Shown here one piece after another: positions 9,677-15,856 of a stretch of DNA of 28,791 nucleotides. This stretch comes from an uncultured Lachnospiraceae bacterium (GTDB taxonomy: Bacteria > Bacillota > Clostridia > Lachnospirales > Lachnospiraceae): assembly GCA_905236545.1 (NCBI GenBank), contig CAJOQO010000079.1, positions 1-28,791 of the forward strand, written 5' to 3'. Numbering within the stretch: the stretch's first letter is position 1; each line of letters begins with the position of its first letter. The notes beneath the pieces are model-generated. The model did no database searches. It saw only the letters and a list, made by a program, of their open reading frames with translations, and was not told the origin of the DNA. Made by a program: the position numbers and the translations under genes.

Positions 9677-9703
9677 AAAGGGGCTGCGTTCGACAGCCCC
9701 TTT
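9677..9703 (+). terminator. Stem-loop 3 before livH, possible partial terminator or mRNA stabiliser
   Basis: AAAGGGGCTG (9677-9686) and CAGCCCCTTT (9694-9703) form a perfect 10-bp stem around a 7-base loop, 23 bases before livH. Only TTT follows, so termination would be incomplete. The likely effect is to attenuate or process the message so that livK exceeds the permease genes, as known for many ABC importer operons. Confidence 0.55.
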
Positions 9704-9726
9704 GACAGGTATATGGAGGAGAGAGT

Positions 9727-10608
9727 ATGCAGTTTCTGGGCTATCTGATCAGCGGGATCTCGCTGGGATCCGTTTATGCCCTGATCGCGCTTGGCTATAC
9801 GATGGTTTACGGGATCGCCAAGATGCTGAACTTCGCCCATGGTGATGTCATCATGATAGGCGGGTATATGGTTTATTTCACATTCTGTTCCGGAGGATGG
9901 AACCCGTTCCTTGCGGTTCTGTTTGCCATGGCAGTGTGTACGCTGCTTGGCATCACCATTGAAAGAGTTGCCTACCGGCCGCTGCGGTCCGCGCCTTCTC
10001 TTGCGGTACTGATCACGGCGATCGGCGTCAGCTTCCTGCTGCAGAACATCGCGATGCTTTTGTGGAAATCGGATCCGAAGTCCTTTACTTCGATCATTTC
10101 CATGGAGCCCCTGAGCCTTGCAGGCGGGAAACTCAGCATTCCCGCCGAGACGATTGTCACGATCCTTGTCAGTGTCCTGATCATGATCGCTCTGATCTGG
10201 TTCGTCAACAAGACGAGGATCGGCCACGCGATGAAGGCAGTGTCCGAGGACCGGGGCGCCGCGCAGCTGATGGGAATCAATGTGAACGGGATTATCTCGC
10301 TGACCTTTGCGATCGGATCCGCGCTTGCGGCGGTCGCGGGCGCATTGCTCCTGAGCTCTTATCCGACCCTGGTTCCGACAACCGGAGCCATGCCCGGGAT
10401 TAAAGCGTTCGTCGCTGCTGTATTTGGCGGGATCGGTTCGATACCCGGCGCATTTCTCGGCGGCGTCCTGCTGGGTGTGATTGAGAACCTTTCAAAGGCT
10501 TACATCTCCACGCAGCTTTCCGATGCGATCGTATTCCTGGTGCTGATCATCGTTCTGCTCGTGAAGCCGACCGGCCTGCTGGGCAAGAAGACGGCAGTGA
10601 AAGTGTGA
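9727..10608 (+). CDS. livH: Branched-chain amino acid ABC transporter permease LivH
   Basis: 293 aa, the usual LivH length. The start follows GGAGGAG with good spacing. It is an integral membrane protein with about eight hydrophobic segments. The N-terminal QFLGYLISGISLGSVYALIA and the segment IGITLERVAYRPLR-like at about residues 75-90 (seen as ITIERVAYRPLRSAPS) are characteristic of LivH, as is the GAMPGIKAFVAAVFGGIGS stretch near residue 220, which includes the loop that contacts the ATPases. It pairs with LivM to form the membrane channel. The livM start follows 10 bases after the stop, so the two are almost certainly translated from one message. Confidence 0.94.
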   Translation: MQFLGYLISGISLGSVYALIALGYTMVYGIAKMLNFAHGDVIMIGGYMVYFTFCSGGWNPFLAVLFAMAVCTLLGITIERVAYRPLRSAPSLAVLITAIGVSFLLQNIAMLLWKSDPKSFTSIISMEPLSLAGGKLSIPAETIVTILVSVLIMIALIWFVNKTRIGHAMKAVSEDRGAAQLMGINVNGIISLTFAIGSALAAVAGALLLSSYPTLVPTTGAMPGIKAFVAAVFGGIGSIPGAFLGGVLLGVIENLSKAYISTQLSDAIVFLVLIIVLLVKPTGLLGKKTAVKV

Positions 10609-10618
10609 GGTGATACGA

Positions 10619-11761
10619 ATGGCGAAAAAGAGCGGAAAGAATCGAAAGAAAAGTACAAGAACCTATATCATCTCCTTCGCACTGATCCTTGTCTTCTGGG
10701 CTGTGATTGAGATCATGGGCCATATGAATATGCTTTCGAGCAAGATGCTGGGGCTGCTGATCCCGATCTGTGCCTACTCGATCATGGCGGTTTCCCTGAA
10801 TCTGGTTGTCGGTTTCCTCGGGGAGCTGTCGCTTGGCCATGCGGCGTTTATGCTGGCCGGAGCGACTGCGGGCGTTGTGTTCTACAACAGTGCGGGGCTG
10901 AACATGCATCAGGTTCCGAGGGTGATTCTCACACTCATCATCGGTGCCGCTGCAGCCGGACTGTTCGGCGTGATCGTCGGTGTTCCGGTGCTGCGTTTTT
11001 CCGGGGACTATCTGGCGATTGTCACGCTTGCATTCTGCCAGATCCTGAAAAATGTGCTGAGTACGACGTATCTGGGAGTTGATGAGAACGGGATCCATCT
11101 GGCGATTGACCAGGGCTCCTTCCGTCTGGCGCCCGGCGCGAAGCCGCTCATCAAGGGCGCGCAGCCGATCTCCGGAATCAACAAGATCTCTCCGAACGTG
11201 ATGGTGAGCTTCACGGTCGGAATCGTGCTTCTGATTCTGACGGTTGCATTTGTCCTGAATCTGATGAACTCCAGGGCCGGGCGCGCGATTACCGCGATCC
11301 GTGATGATGAGATCGCCGCAAAGTCGATCGGAATCAACCTGACGAGTTACAAACTGATGGCGTTTATCTCCAGCGCGGTGTTTGCCGGTCTGGCAGGCGT
11401 GATCTACGTGCTGAATCTGTCCACCCTTGATTTTAAGAAATACGATTACAATCTGTCCATCAATGTGCTGGTCATGGTTGTTCTCGGCGGTATGGGCAAT
11501 GTCCCCGGATCCATCATAGCCGCGGCGCTTCTGACCTTGCTTCCGGAACTGCTCCGGGGCTTCAGCCAGTATCGCATGCTGATCTATTCGATCGTTCTGA
11601 TCGTAATCATGCTGTTCAACCAGGCGCCCGCCTTTGTTCAGTTCCGGCAGAGGCTGACCGCCCGGATCAGGGGAAAGAAACCGGAGGAGGAAGAGCAGGT
11701 TACGGAGGTTGCGGACGGCAGCTATTTTGCGCAGAAGAAGCAGGGAAAGGAGGATGAGTGA
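10619..11761 (+). CDS. livM: Branched-chain amino acid ABC transporter permease LivM
   Basis: 380 aa. The ATG at 10619 is preferred to the in-frame GTG at 10610 because GAGGTGAT lies about 7 bases upstream of the ATG. Multi-pass membrane protein with the LivM signatures LNLVVGFLGELSLGHAAFML (about residues 60-80), the FSGDYLAIVTLAF segment, and RAITAIRDDEIAAKSIGIN, the cytoplasmic coupling region. It makes the second half of the channel with LivH. The C-terminal 35-40 residues after the last membrane helix are charged (many Lys and Glu) and extend into the cytoplasm; this tail is family-variable. The stop (11759-11761) lies just before the livG start, with the livG ribosome binding site inside livM. 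Confidence 0.94.
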   Translation: MAKKSGKNRKKSTRTYIISFALILVFWAVIEIMGHMNMLSSKMLGLLIPICAYSIMAVSLNLVVGFLGELSLGHAAFMLAGATAGVVFYNSAGLNMHQVPRVILTLIIGAAAAGLFGVIVGVPVLRFSGDYLAIVTLAFCQILKNVLSTTYLGVDENGIHLAIDQGSFRLAPGAKPLIKGAQPISGINKISPNVMVSFTVGIVLLILTVAFVLNLMNSRAGRAITAIRDDEIAAKSIGINLTSYKLMAFISSAVFAGLAGVIYVLNLSTLDFKKYDYNLSINVLVMVVLGGMGNVPGSIIAAALLTLLPELLRGFSQYRMLIYSIVLIVIMLFNQAPAFVQFRQRLTARIRGKKPEEEEQVTEVADGSYFAQKKQGKEDE

Positions 11762-11762
11762 T

Positions 11763-12530
11763 ATGGCACTTCTGGAAGTGACGAATCTCGGCATCTCCTT
11801 CGGCGGTCTGCAGGCGGTTTCCGGCTTTGAGCTGAAGATCGACAGCGGTCATCTTTACGGACTGATCGGTCCGAACGGCGCCGGCAAAACAACGGCGTTT
11901 AATATGCTTACCGGTATGTATGTTCCAAGTCAGGGCAACATCGTTCTCGACGGGGTGGATATCACCGGAAAGAGTCCGGAATTCATCTCCAAGGCGGGAA
12001 TCGCCCGGACCTTCCAGAACATCCGCCTGTTTAAGGGAATGTCCGTCCTGGACAATGTCAAGGTCGGTATGCACAACAGGGTCACCTATAGCATGTGGCA
12101 CGGTATCTTCCGGGACGGCGTGTTCCGCGACCGGGAAAGAAAGATGAACGAGAAGGCCATGGAGCTCCTGAATGTGTTCGGGATTGCCGACAAAGCGGAC
12201 TATGTGGCGTCTCAGCTTCCCTACGGTGAGCAGAGAAAGCTCGAGATCTGCAGGGCGCTGGCTTCCGATCCGAAGCTGCTCCTGCTGGATGAGCCTGCCG
12301 CCGGAATGAATCCGAATGAGACGCTTGAGCTTCGCGAGACGGTGAGGAAGGTACGGGATGACTTCAGGATCGCCATTCTCCTGATCGAGCATGACATGAA
12401 GTTTGTCATGGGGATCTGTGAGGAGATTACGGTTCTTGAATATGGAAAGATCATTTCGCATGGTGATCCGGAAACAGTCAGCAATGATCCGCGTGTCATC
12501 GCTGCATATCTGGGAGGTGACGACGACTGA
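11763..12530 (+). CDS. livG: Branched-chain amino acid ABC transporter ATPase LivG
   Basis: 255 aa. The ATG at 11763 is chosen over the in-frame ATG at 11754: AGGAGG (11748-11753) would abut the earlier start but lies 9 bases from this one. The ATPase motifs are complete: Walker A GPNGAGKTT from residue 36, Q-loop in RTFQNIRLF, the LPYGEQRKLEICRAL signature typical of LivG, Walker B LLLLDEP, and the switch His in LIEHDM. It hydrolyses ATP to drive import together with LivF. It sits 1 base after livM and overlaps livF, so it belongs to the same operon. Confidence 0.95.
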   Translation: MALLEVTNLGISFGGLQAVSGFELKIDSGHLYGLIGPNGAGKTTAFNMLTGMYVPSQGNIVLDGVDITGKSPEFISKAGIARTFQNIRLFKGMSVLDNVKVGMHNRVTYSMWHGIFRDGVFRDRERKMNEKAMELLNVFGIADKADYVASQLPYGEQRKLEICRALASDPKLLLLDEPAAGMNPNETLELRETVRKVRDDFRIAILLIEHDMKFVMGICEEITVLEYGKIISHGDPETVSNDPRVIAAYLGGDDD

Positions 12531-13252
12531 TGGGGGAAATTCTGAAGATAGATAATCTGAATGTTTACTATGGATCGATTCATGCGATCAAGGATCTGTC
12601 CCTGTATGTCAAGGAAGGCGAGATCGTCACGATGATCGGCGCGAACGGCGCGGGGAAGACGACGACCATGCACGCGATTTCCGGACTCCTGAAGTCGCAG
12701 AGCGGTTCGATCACGTATGATGGCAGGCTGATCTCGAAGATGGATGCCTATAAGATTGTGACGCTGGGCCTGGCGCAGTGTCCGGAGGGGAGAAGGGTTT
12801 TCTCCGGGCTGACGGTGCAGGAGAACCTGGAGCTGGGGGCTTATACCAGAAAGGATGGGAAGGCTGCCGTCCAGAGTGATTTTGAGATGGTCTTTGAGAT
12901 GCTTCCCAGGCTGAAGGAGAGAAGAAATCAGCTTGCGGGTACTCTTTCCGGCGGCGAGCAGCAGATGCTTGCGATGGGACGGGCCCTGATGTCGAAGCCG
13001 AAGATGCTTCTTCTGGATGAGCCTTCGATGGGCCTGAGCCCGCTTCTGGTGAAGGAAATCTTTAAGACGATTGTCCGTGTCAATGAGAATGGTGTTACGG
13101 TGCTTCTGGTGGAGCAGAATGCGAAGATGGCGCTGAATATTGCGAATCGTGGTTATGTGATCGAGACGGGGAACATTACCATGGAGGGGAAGGCGTCGGA
13201 TCTTGCGAATGATTCGAAGGTGAAGCAGGCTTACCTGGGCGGAGCCGCGTGA
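12530..13252 (+). CDS. livF: Branched-chain amino acid ABC transporter ATPase LivF
   Basis: 240 aa, usual length for LivF. The start overlaps the livG stop by one base (TGATG); GGGAGGTGA lies about 9 bases upstream. Motifs: Walker A GANGAGKTT from residue 37, the LivF-specific LAQCPEGRRVFSGLTVQENL region, ABC signature LSGGEQQMLAMGRAL, Walker B MLLLDEP, and VLLVEQNA in the switch region (a Gln-Asn following Glu is normal for LivF). Second ATPase of the importer and last gene of the operon. Its stop codon lies inside the first unit of a 20-bp tandem repeat. Confidence 0.95.
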   Translation: MGEILKIDNLNVYYGSIHAIKDLSLYVKEGEIVTMIGANGAGKTTTMHAISGLLKSQSGSITYDGRLISKMDAYKIVTLGLAQCPEGRRVFSGLTVQENLELGAYTRKDGKAAVQSDFEMVFEMLPRLKERRNQLAGTLSGGEQQMLAMGRALMSKPKMLLLDEPSMGLSPLLVKEIFKTIVRVNENGVTVLLVEQNAKMALNIANRGYVIETGNITMEGKASDLANDSKVKQAYLGGAA

Positions 13253-13303
13253 TTTCTTCCGCTGCAGCGTGGTTTCTTCCGCTGCAGCGTGGTTTCTTCC
13301 GCT
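13249..13303 (+). repeat. 20-bp tandem repeat at the end of livF
   Basis: About 2.75 copies of GTGGTTTCTTCCGCTGCAGC: 13249-13268 (one mismatch), 13269-13288, then a partial copy from 13289. The first unit contains the livF stop codon. A degenerate relative (TTTTTCGGCTGTAGC) occurs at 13544-13558, inside the spacer between the two 155-bp elements. Confidence 0.85.
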
Positions 13304-13321
13304 GTTCTGCTGCAATGGAGT

Positions 13322-13369
13322 TGAAGGGATTGCCTTACAGCTATGGATCTGAAGGGGTTGCCTTACAGC
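13322..13369 (+). repeat. Pair of 20-bp direct repeats, 28-base period
   Basis: TGAAGGGATTGCCTTACAGC (13322-13341) and TGAAGGGGTTGCCTTACAGC (13350-13369) differ at one base. They lie between the tandem repeat after livF and the left 155-bp element. No coding role is seen. Confidence 0.8.
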
Positions 13370-13381
13370 CTTAAAGGACGT

Positions 13382-13536
13382 GCCCGCCGCAAACCTGTAG
13401 CCCGCTTCGCTGAGCTAACTGCTAACTACGATAAGGCGTCCGGGGTATTCATCGAACGATGCATTCATACCCCGGACGCCTTATCTCCGTAAGCAGTGGA
13501 TCTCAGCTCGCTCCTGCAAATGGTTTGCTTACGGGC
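13382..13536 (+). repeat. 155-bp structured repeat element, left copy
   Basis: The element starts with GCCCG and ends with CGGGC. It reads as an imperfect palindrome. The core is a perfect 18-bp stem, 13431-13448 with 13467-13484, around an 18-base loop. Outside it are ACTGCT/AGCAGT (13418-13423 with 13492-13497), GCTGAG/CTCAGC (13409-13414 with 13502-13507) and GCAAACC/GGTTTGC near the ends. It is 142/155 identical to the reverse complement of 13722-13876, with no gaps. Ten of the 13 differences make five compensated pairs (13411-13505, 13423-13492, 13432-13483, 13433-13482, 13437-13478). No ORF or poly-T tract is evident. Family not recognised; it could be a mobile hairpin repeat or a structured RNA. 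Confidence 0.9.
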
Positions 13537-13721
13537 ACGATCCTTTTTCGGCTGTAGCGCAGCTTCACGATGCCGTAATATCTGTTACAGGGTATACCCT
13601 GATCAACGTGCTGCAGCCAGGGTGTGACTCATAACGCCATTGTTCCACCAGCTCCGAAGATAGTACGCGGACGGCTGAGCACGGAACGGCAACGGAGAGA
13701 TCAAAGCGGAAGAAGCGACGG
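13537..13721. other. Non-coding spacer between the inverted 155-bp elements
   Basis: 185 bases with no convincing ORF on either strand. The edges show weak continued inverted similarity (about 13543-13555 against 13703-13715) that also resembles the 20-bp tandem repeat after livF. Together with the two arms it makes a unit of about 495 bp (13382-13876), whose arms extend weakly to AAGGAC at 13374-13379 and its complement at 13879-13884. Confidence 0.6.
13588..13601. repeat. 14-bp perfect palindrome CAGGGTATACCCTG
   Basis: Perfect two-fold symmetric sequence in the spacer between the two large inverted elements. It could be a dimeric protein binding site; nothing else supports a role. Confidence 0.5.
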
Positions 13722-13876
13722 GCCCGTAAGCAAACCATTTGCAGGAGCGAGACGAGATCCACTGCCTACGGAGACCTGGAGTCCGGGGTATGAATGAATC
13801 GTTCGATGAATACCCCGGACTCCTGGTCGTAGTTGGCAGTTAGCTCGGCGAAGCGGGCTACAGGTTTGCGGCGGGC
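13722..13876 (-). repeat. 155-bp structured repeat element, right copy (inverted)
   Basis: Reverse-complement copy of 13382-13536, same length, 13 substitutions. Its core stem pairs 13774-13791 with 13810-13827, with a single T-T mismatch (13777/13824). Relative to the left copy, five base pairs are changed on both sides so that pairing is kept. One change falls in the loop. Two are one-sided, each creating a mismatch. The element lies between the spacer and the 3' end of pyrI, so the two copies sit between convergent operons and could also block read-through from either side. Confidence 0.9.
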
Positions 13877-13879
13877 CAG

Positions 13880-13962
13880 TCCTTCTGGAGCGGAAGATAT
13901 GGAAAAGAAACCTCCGCAGCATAATATGCCTGCGACACGGATCTGTCCTTCCGGAGCGGAAG
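13880..13962 (-). other. Two copies of a small hairpin downstream of pyrI
   Basis: TCCTTCTGGAGCGGAAG (13880-13896) and TCCTTCCGGAGCGGAAG (13946-13962) are direct repeats differing at one base. The second forms a perfect stem CTTCCG/CGGAAG with a GAG loop, 16 bases past the pyrI stop in the direction of pyr transcription. No T-tract follows on the minus strand, so an intrinsic terminator is possible but not classical. Confidence 0.5.
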
Positions 13963-13978
13963 CCAGGTGCGGAAAAAC

Positions 13979-14434
13979 TCAGCTGCGCTTCTTCGCACTG
14001 TGATACTTCTCCTCACAGTAAATACAGCGATAAACCTCCGCCTCCTCATCCGCCAGATAAAAAACATGATCCAGCCCCTGCTCAATCGAAGTAATACAGC
14101 GCGGATTCTTACAGTGAATGACATTAATCAGCTTCCTCGGAAGACGCAGATCACGCTTTTCCACAATCTTGGCGTCCTTGATAATATTCACCGTAATCGT
14201 GTGATCAATAAAACCAAGCGCGTCCAGATTAAGATGCTCAAGCGGAGCCTCTACCTTAATAATATCCTTCTGCCCCATCTTGCTGGAACGGGCATGCATG
14301 ATCATGGCAACCTGGCAGTCCATCTTATCCAGCTTCAGCCTCTTGTAAATATCCATGGCCTTTCCGGCGGGAATGTGGTCGAGCACGACGCCTTCATGAA
14401 GGCCGCCGATATTCAGCATATGTTCCTGGCTCAT
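13979..14434 (-). CDS. pyrI: Aspartate carbamoyltransferase regulatory subunit
   Basis: 151 aa, the usual PyrI size. The C-terminal zinc-binding domain has all four cysteines, Cys108, Cys113, Cys137 and Cys140 (HCKNPRC and CIYC), which hold the contact with the catalytic chains. The N-terminal half carries the nucleotide-binding allosteric domain ([14 protein letters not shown] at about 20-33 is typical). It tunes PyrB activity in response to nucleotides. The start overlaps the pyrB stop by four bases (14431-14434), so the two subunits are translationally coupled, suiting their fixed stoichiometry. A complete, intact gene. Confidence 0.95.
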   Translation of the reverse strand: MSQEHMLNIGGLHEGVVLDHIPAGKAMDIYKRLKLDKMDCQVAMIMHARSSKMGQKDIIKVEAPLEHLNLDALGFIDHTITVNIIKDAKIVEKRDLRLPRKLINVIHCKNPRCITSIEQGLDHVFYLADEEAEVYRCIYCEEKYHSAKKRS

Positions 14435-15348
14435 TTTGTCACCTCCAGCAAAGTCATGATCAGCGCCATCCGGATATAGACCCCGTACTGCACCTGCCTG
14501 AAATAGCAGGCGCGCGGATCATTGTCCACATCAACCGAAATCTCATTTACCCTTGGAAGGGGATGGAGCACGGTGCAGTCTTCACGCGCCAGCTTCATCT
14601 TTTCCGCGTCCAGAATATAGAAGTCCTTCATGCGGACATAATCCTCCTCATTGAAGAAACGTTCCTTCTGAACCCTGGTCATGTACAGGACATCCAGGTC
14701 AGGCAGCGCGTCCTCCAGACGGATCACCTCTTCATAAGGAATATGGTTCTTCTCGAGAACATCCTCCCGCACATAGTCAGGGATCCTCAGTTCCTCCGGT
14801 GAGATAAGGGTAAAACGGATTCCCGGATAACGCACCAGGGAAGAGATCAGGGAATGGACGGTACGGCCGAACTTCAGGTCTCCGCACAGCCCGATTGTCA
14901 GATTTGTGAGACGCCCCTTGAGCTGGCGGATCGTCGTCATGTCAGTGAGCGTCTGGGTAGGATGCTGATGTCCGCCGTCCCCGGCATTGATTACCGGAAT
15001 CGAGGAATGAAGCGACGCAACGTAAGGGGCGCCTTCCTTCGGATGCCGGATCGCGGCGATATCGGCAAAGCAGGAGATCACGCGGATCGTGTCCGCAACG
15101 CTTTCGCCCTTTGCCGCAGAACTTGACTGGGCAGAAGAAAAGCCAATTACGCTGCCCCCGAGATTCAGCATCGCTGTTTCGAAGCTTAGTCGGGTGCGGG
15201 TACTTGGCTCATAGAATAAAGTAGCAATTTTTTTTCTGTCACAAACGTGCGCGTATCCCTCCGGATCCTTTTCGATTCTGGCCGCCAGATCCATCATCTG
15301 GTCAAGCTCTTCGACCGTAAAGTCCAGAGGACTCATGCAGTGTCTCAT
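14431..15348 (-). CDS. pyrB: Aspartate carbamoyltransferase catalytic subunit
   Basis: 305 aa. Catalyses carbamoyl phosphate plus L-aspartate to N-carbamoyl-L-aspartate, the committed step of pyrimidine synthesis, in the cytoplasm. The carbamoyl-phosphate site STRTR lies at residues 49-53, followed by the SxxxKGES loop, HPTQTLTD, and HPLPRVNEI near the C-terminus, all diagnostic. The start is preceded by AGGAGGGAC about 5 bases upstream on the minus strand; an in-frame ATG four codons later is less well placed. First gene of a two-gene operon with pyrI. A promoter is visible upstream; no PyrR-type attenuator with terminator was recognised in the roughly 86-base leader. Confidence 0.96.
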   Translation of the reverse strand: MRHCMSPLDFTVEELDQMMDLAARIEKDPEGYAHVCDRKKIATLFYEPSTRTRLSFETAMLNLGGSVIGFSSAQSSSAAKGESVADTIRVISCFADIAAIRHPKEGAPYVASLHSSIPVINAGDGGHQHPTQTLTDMTTIRQLKGRLTNLTIGLCGDLKFGRTVHSLISSLVRYPGIRFTLISPEELRIPDYVREDVLEKNHIPYEEVIRLEDALPDLDVLYMTRVQKERFFNEEDYVRMKDFYILDAEKMKLAREDCTVLHPLPRVNEISVDVDNDPRACYFRQVQYGVYIRMALIMTLLEVTK

Positions 15349-15440
15349 GGGTCCCTCCTGCCATATGTCTGAAAACAGTTAACCCGGAACGATTCCCATT
15401 CTCATAAGAGGAACGGAAGACGTTCGGTTTTTGCGGTTTT

Positions 15441-15469
15441 ATATTACATGAAATTCCAAAGAGACGCAA
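15441..15469 (-). promoter_or_regulatory. Probable pyrBI promoter
   Basis: On the minus strand TTGCGT (complement of 15464-15469) and TAATAT (complement of 15441-15446) are 17 bases apart. Predicted start is near 15434, leaving a leader of about 86 bases before pyrB. The -35 match is weak, the -10 good. Confidence 0.5.
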
Positions 15470-15497
15470 CCTTGACAATGAAAGTTCCGGTGAAACA

Positions 15498-15506
15498 TGA
15501 TATACT
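15498..15506 (+). promoter_or_regulatory. Extended -10 promoter for the HicB-like/pheA operon
   Basis: TGATATACT is an extended -10 element (TGn followed by TATACT). A TTGACA occurs at 15472-15477, but the 23-base gap is too long for a standard -35, so the extended -10 would carry the activity. It lies back to back with the pyrBI promoter. Confidence 0.55.
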
Positions 15507-15515
15507 GATTTCATT

Positions 15516-15581
15516 ATGGCGATCACGGAAGCGTATCGTCTGAGTCCAGATGAATCACGAACGGAAAGTAGGAAGTCATGA
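15516..15581 (+). CDS. Possible 21-aa leader peptide upstream of the HicB-like gene
   Basis: ATG at 15516 opens a frame of 21 codons (MAITEAYRLSPDESRTESRK and a final Ser) whose TGA overlaps the HicB-like start as ATGA. It begins only about 3 bases after the start site expected from the extended -10, so it would be nearly leaderless; no ribosome binding site is possible. The exact overlap suggests translational coupling, but a chance ORF cannot be excluded. No similarity to HicA is seen. Confidence 0.3.
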   Translation: MAITEAYRLSPDESRTESRKS

Positions 15582-15856
15582 CGTTTATATACCCGGTTGT
15601 TCTGACCCAAAGAGAGGATGGCTCCTGGGAGGGAGAGTTCCCGGATCTTGCAATGTGCAGGTGCTCGGGCTCCAACCTTCATGAGGCGCTGGAGAATGCA
15701 AGAGAGGAGGCTTATAACTGGATCGAGCTTGAACTGCAGGAGGAAGAGCCAGTGATGCCTCATGTATCGGATGTGGAGGACCTTGATCTGAAGGAAGGCC
15801 AGGAGGTCAGGAAGATTATGGTTCATTACCGATTGATGGAAGGGTGGGACGAATGA
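15578..15856 (+). CDS. Solo HicB-like (antitoxin-family) protein
   Basis: 92 aa. The N-terminal half matches the HicB-like fold: YPVVLTQREDGSWEGEFPDL followed by a CxC pair and LHEALENAREEAYNWIELEL, the typical strand-turn-helix pattern of HicB antitoxins. HicB normally neutralises the HicA mRNA interferase and represses its own operon. No HicA-like ORF lies next to it, so it is either an orphan or has another role. The remainder (about 58-92) is acidic and shows no recognisable DNA-binding domain. GGAAG precedes the start. Its stop overlaps the pheA start (ATGA), so both are made from one message. A regulatory link to pheA is possible but not shown. Confidence 0.75.
   Translation: MTFIYPVVLTQREDGSWEGEFPDLAMCRCSGSNLHEALENAREEAYNWIELELQEEEPVMPHVSDVEDLDLKEGQEVRKIMVHYRLMEGWDE

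Noticed and set aside
10547..11794. 415-codon minus-strand frame opposite livM
   Set aside because: Rich in Arg, His, Gln and Asp, with no domain; a typical antisense shadow of a membrane protein gene.
13565..13762. 65-codon minus-strand frame in the livF-pyrI gap
   Set aside because: It runs across the edge of the inverted repeat, has no ribosome binding site and no recognisable protein features.
15411..15433. GAACG/CGTTC hairpin followed by a six-T tract on the plus strand
   Set aside because: It looks like a weak terminator, but no gene is transcribed rightward into it, and it falls within the predicted pyrB leader on the other strand.
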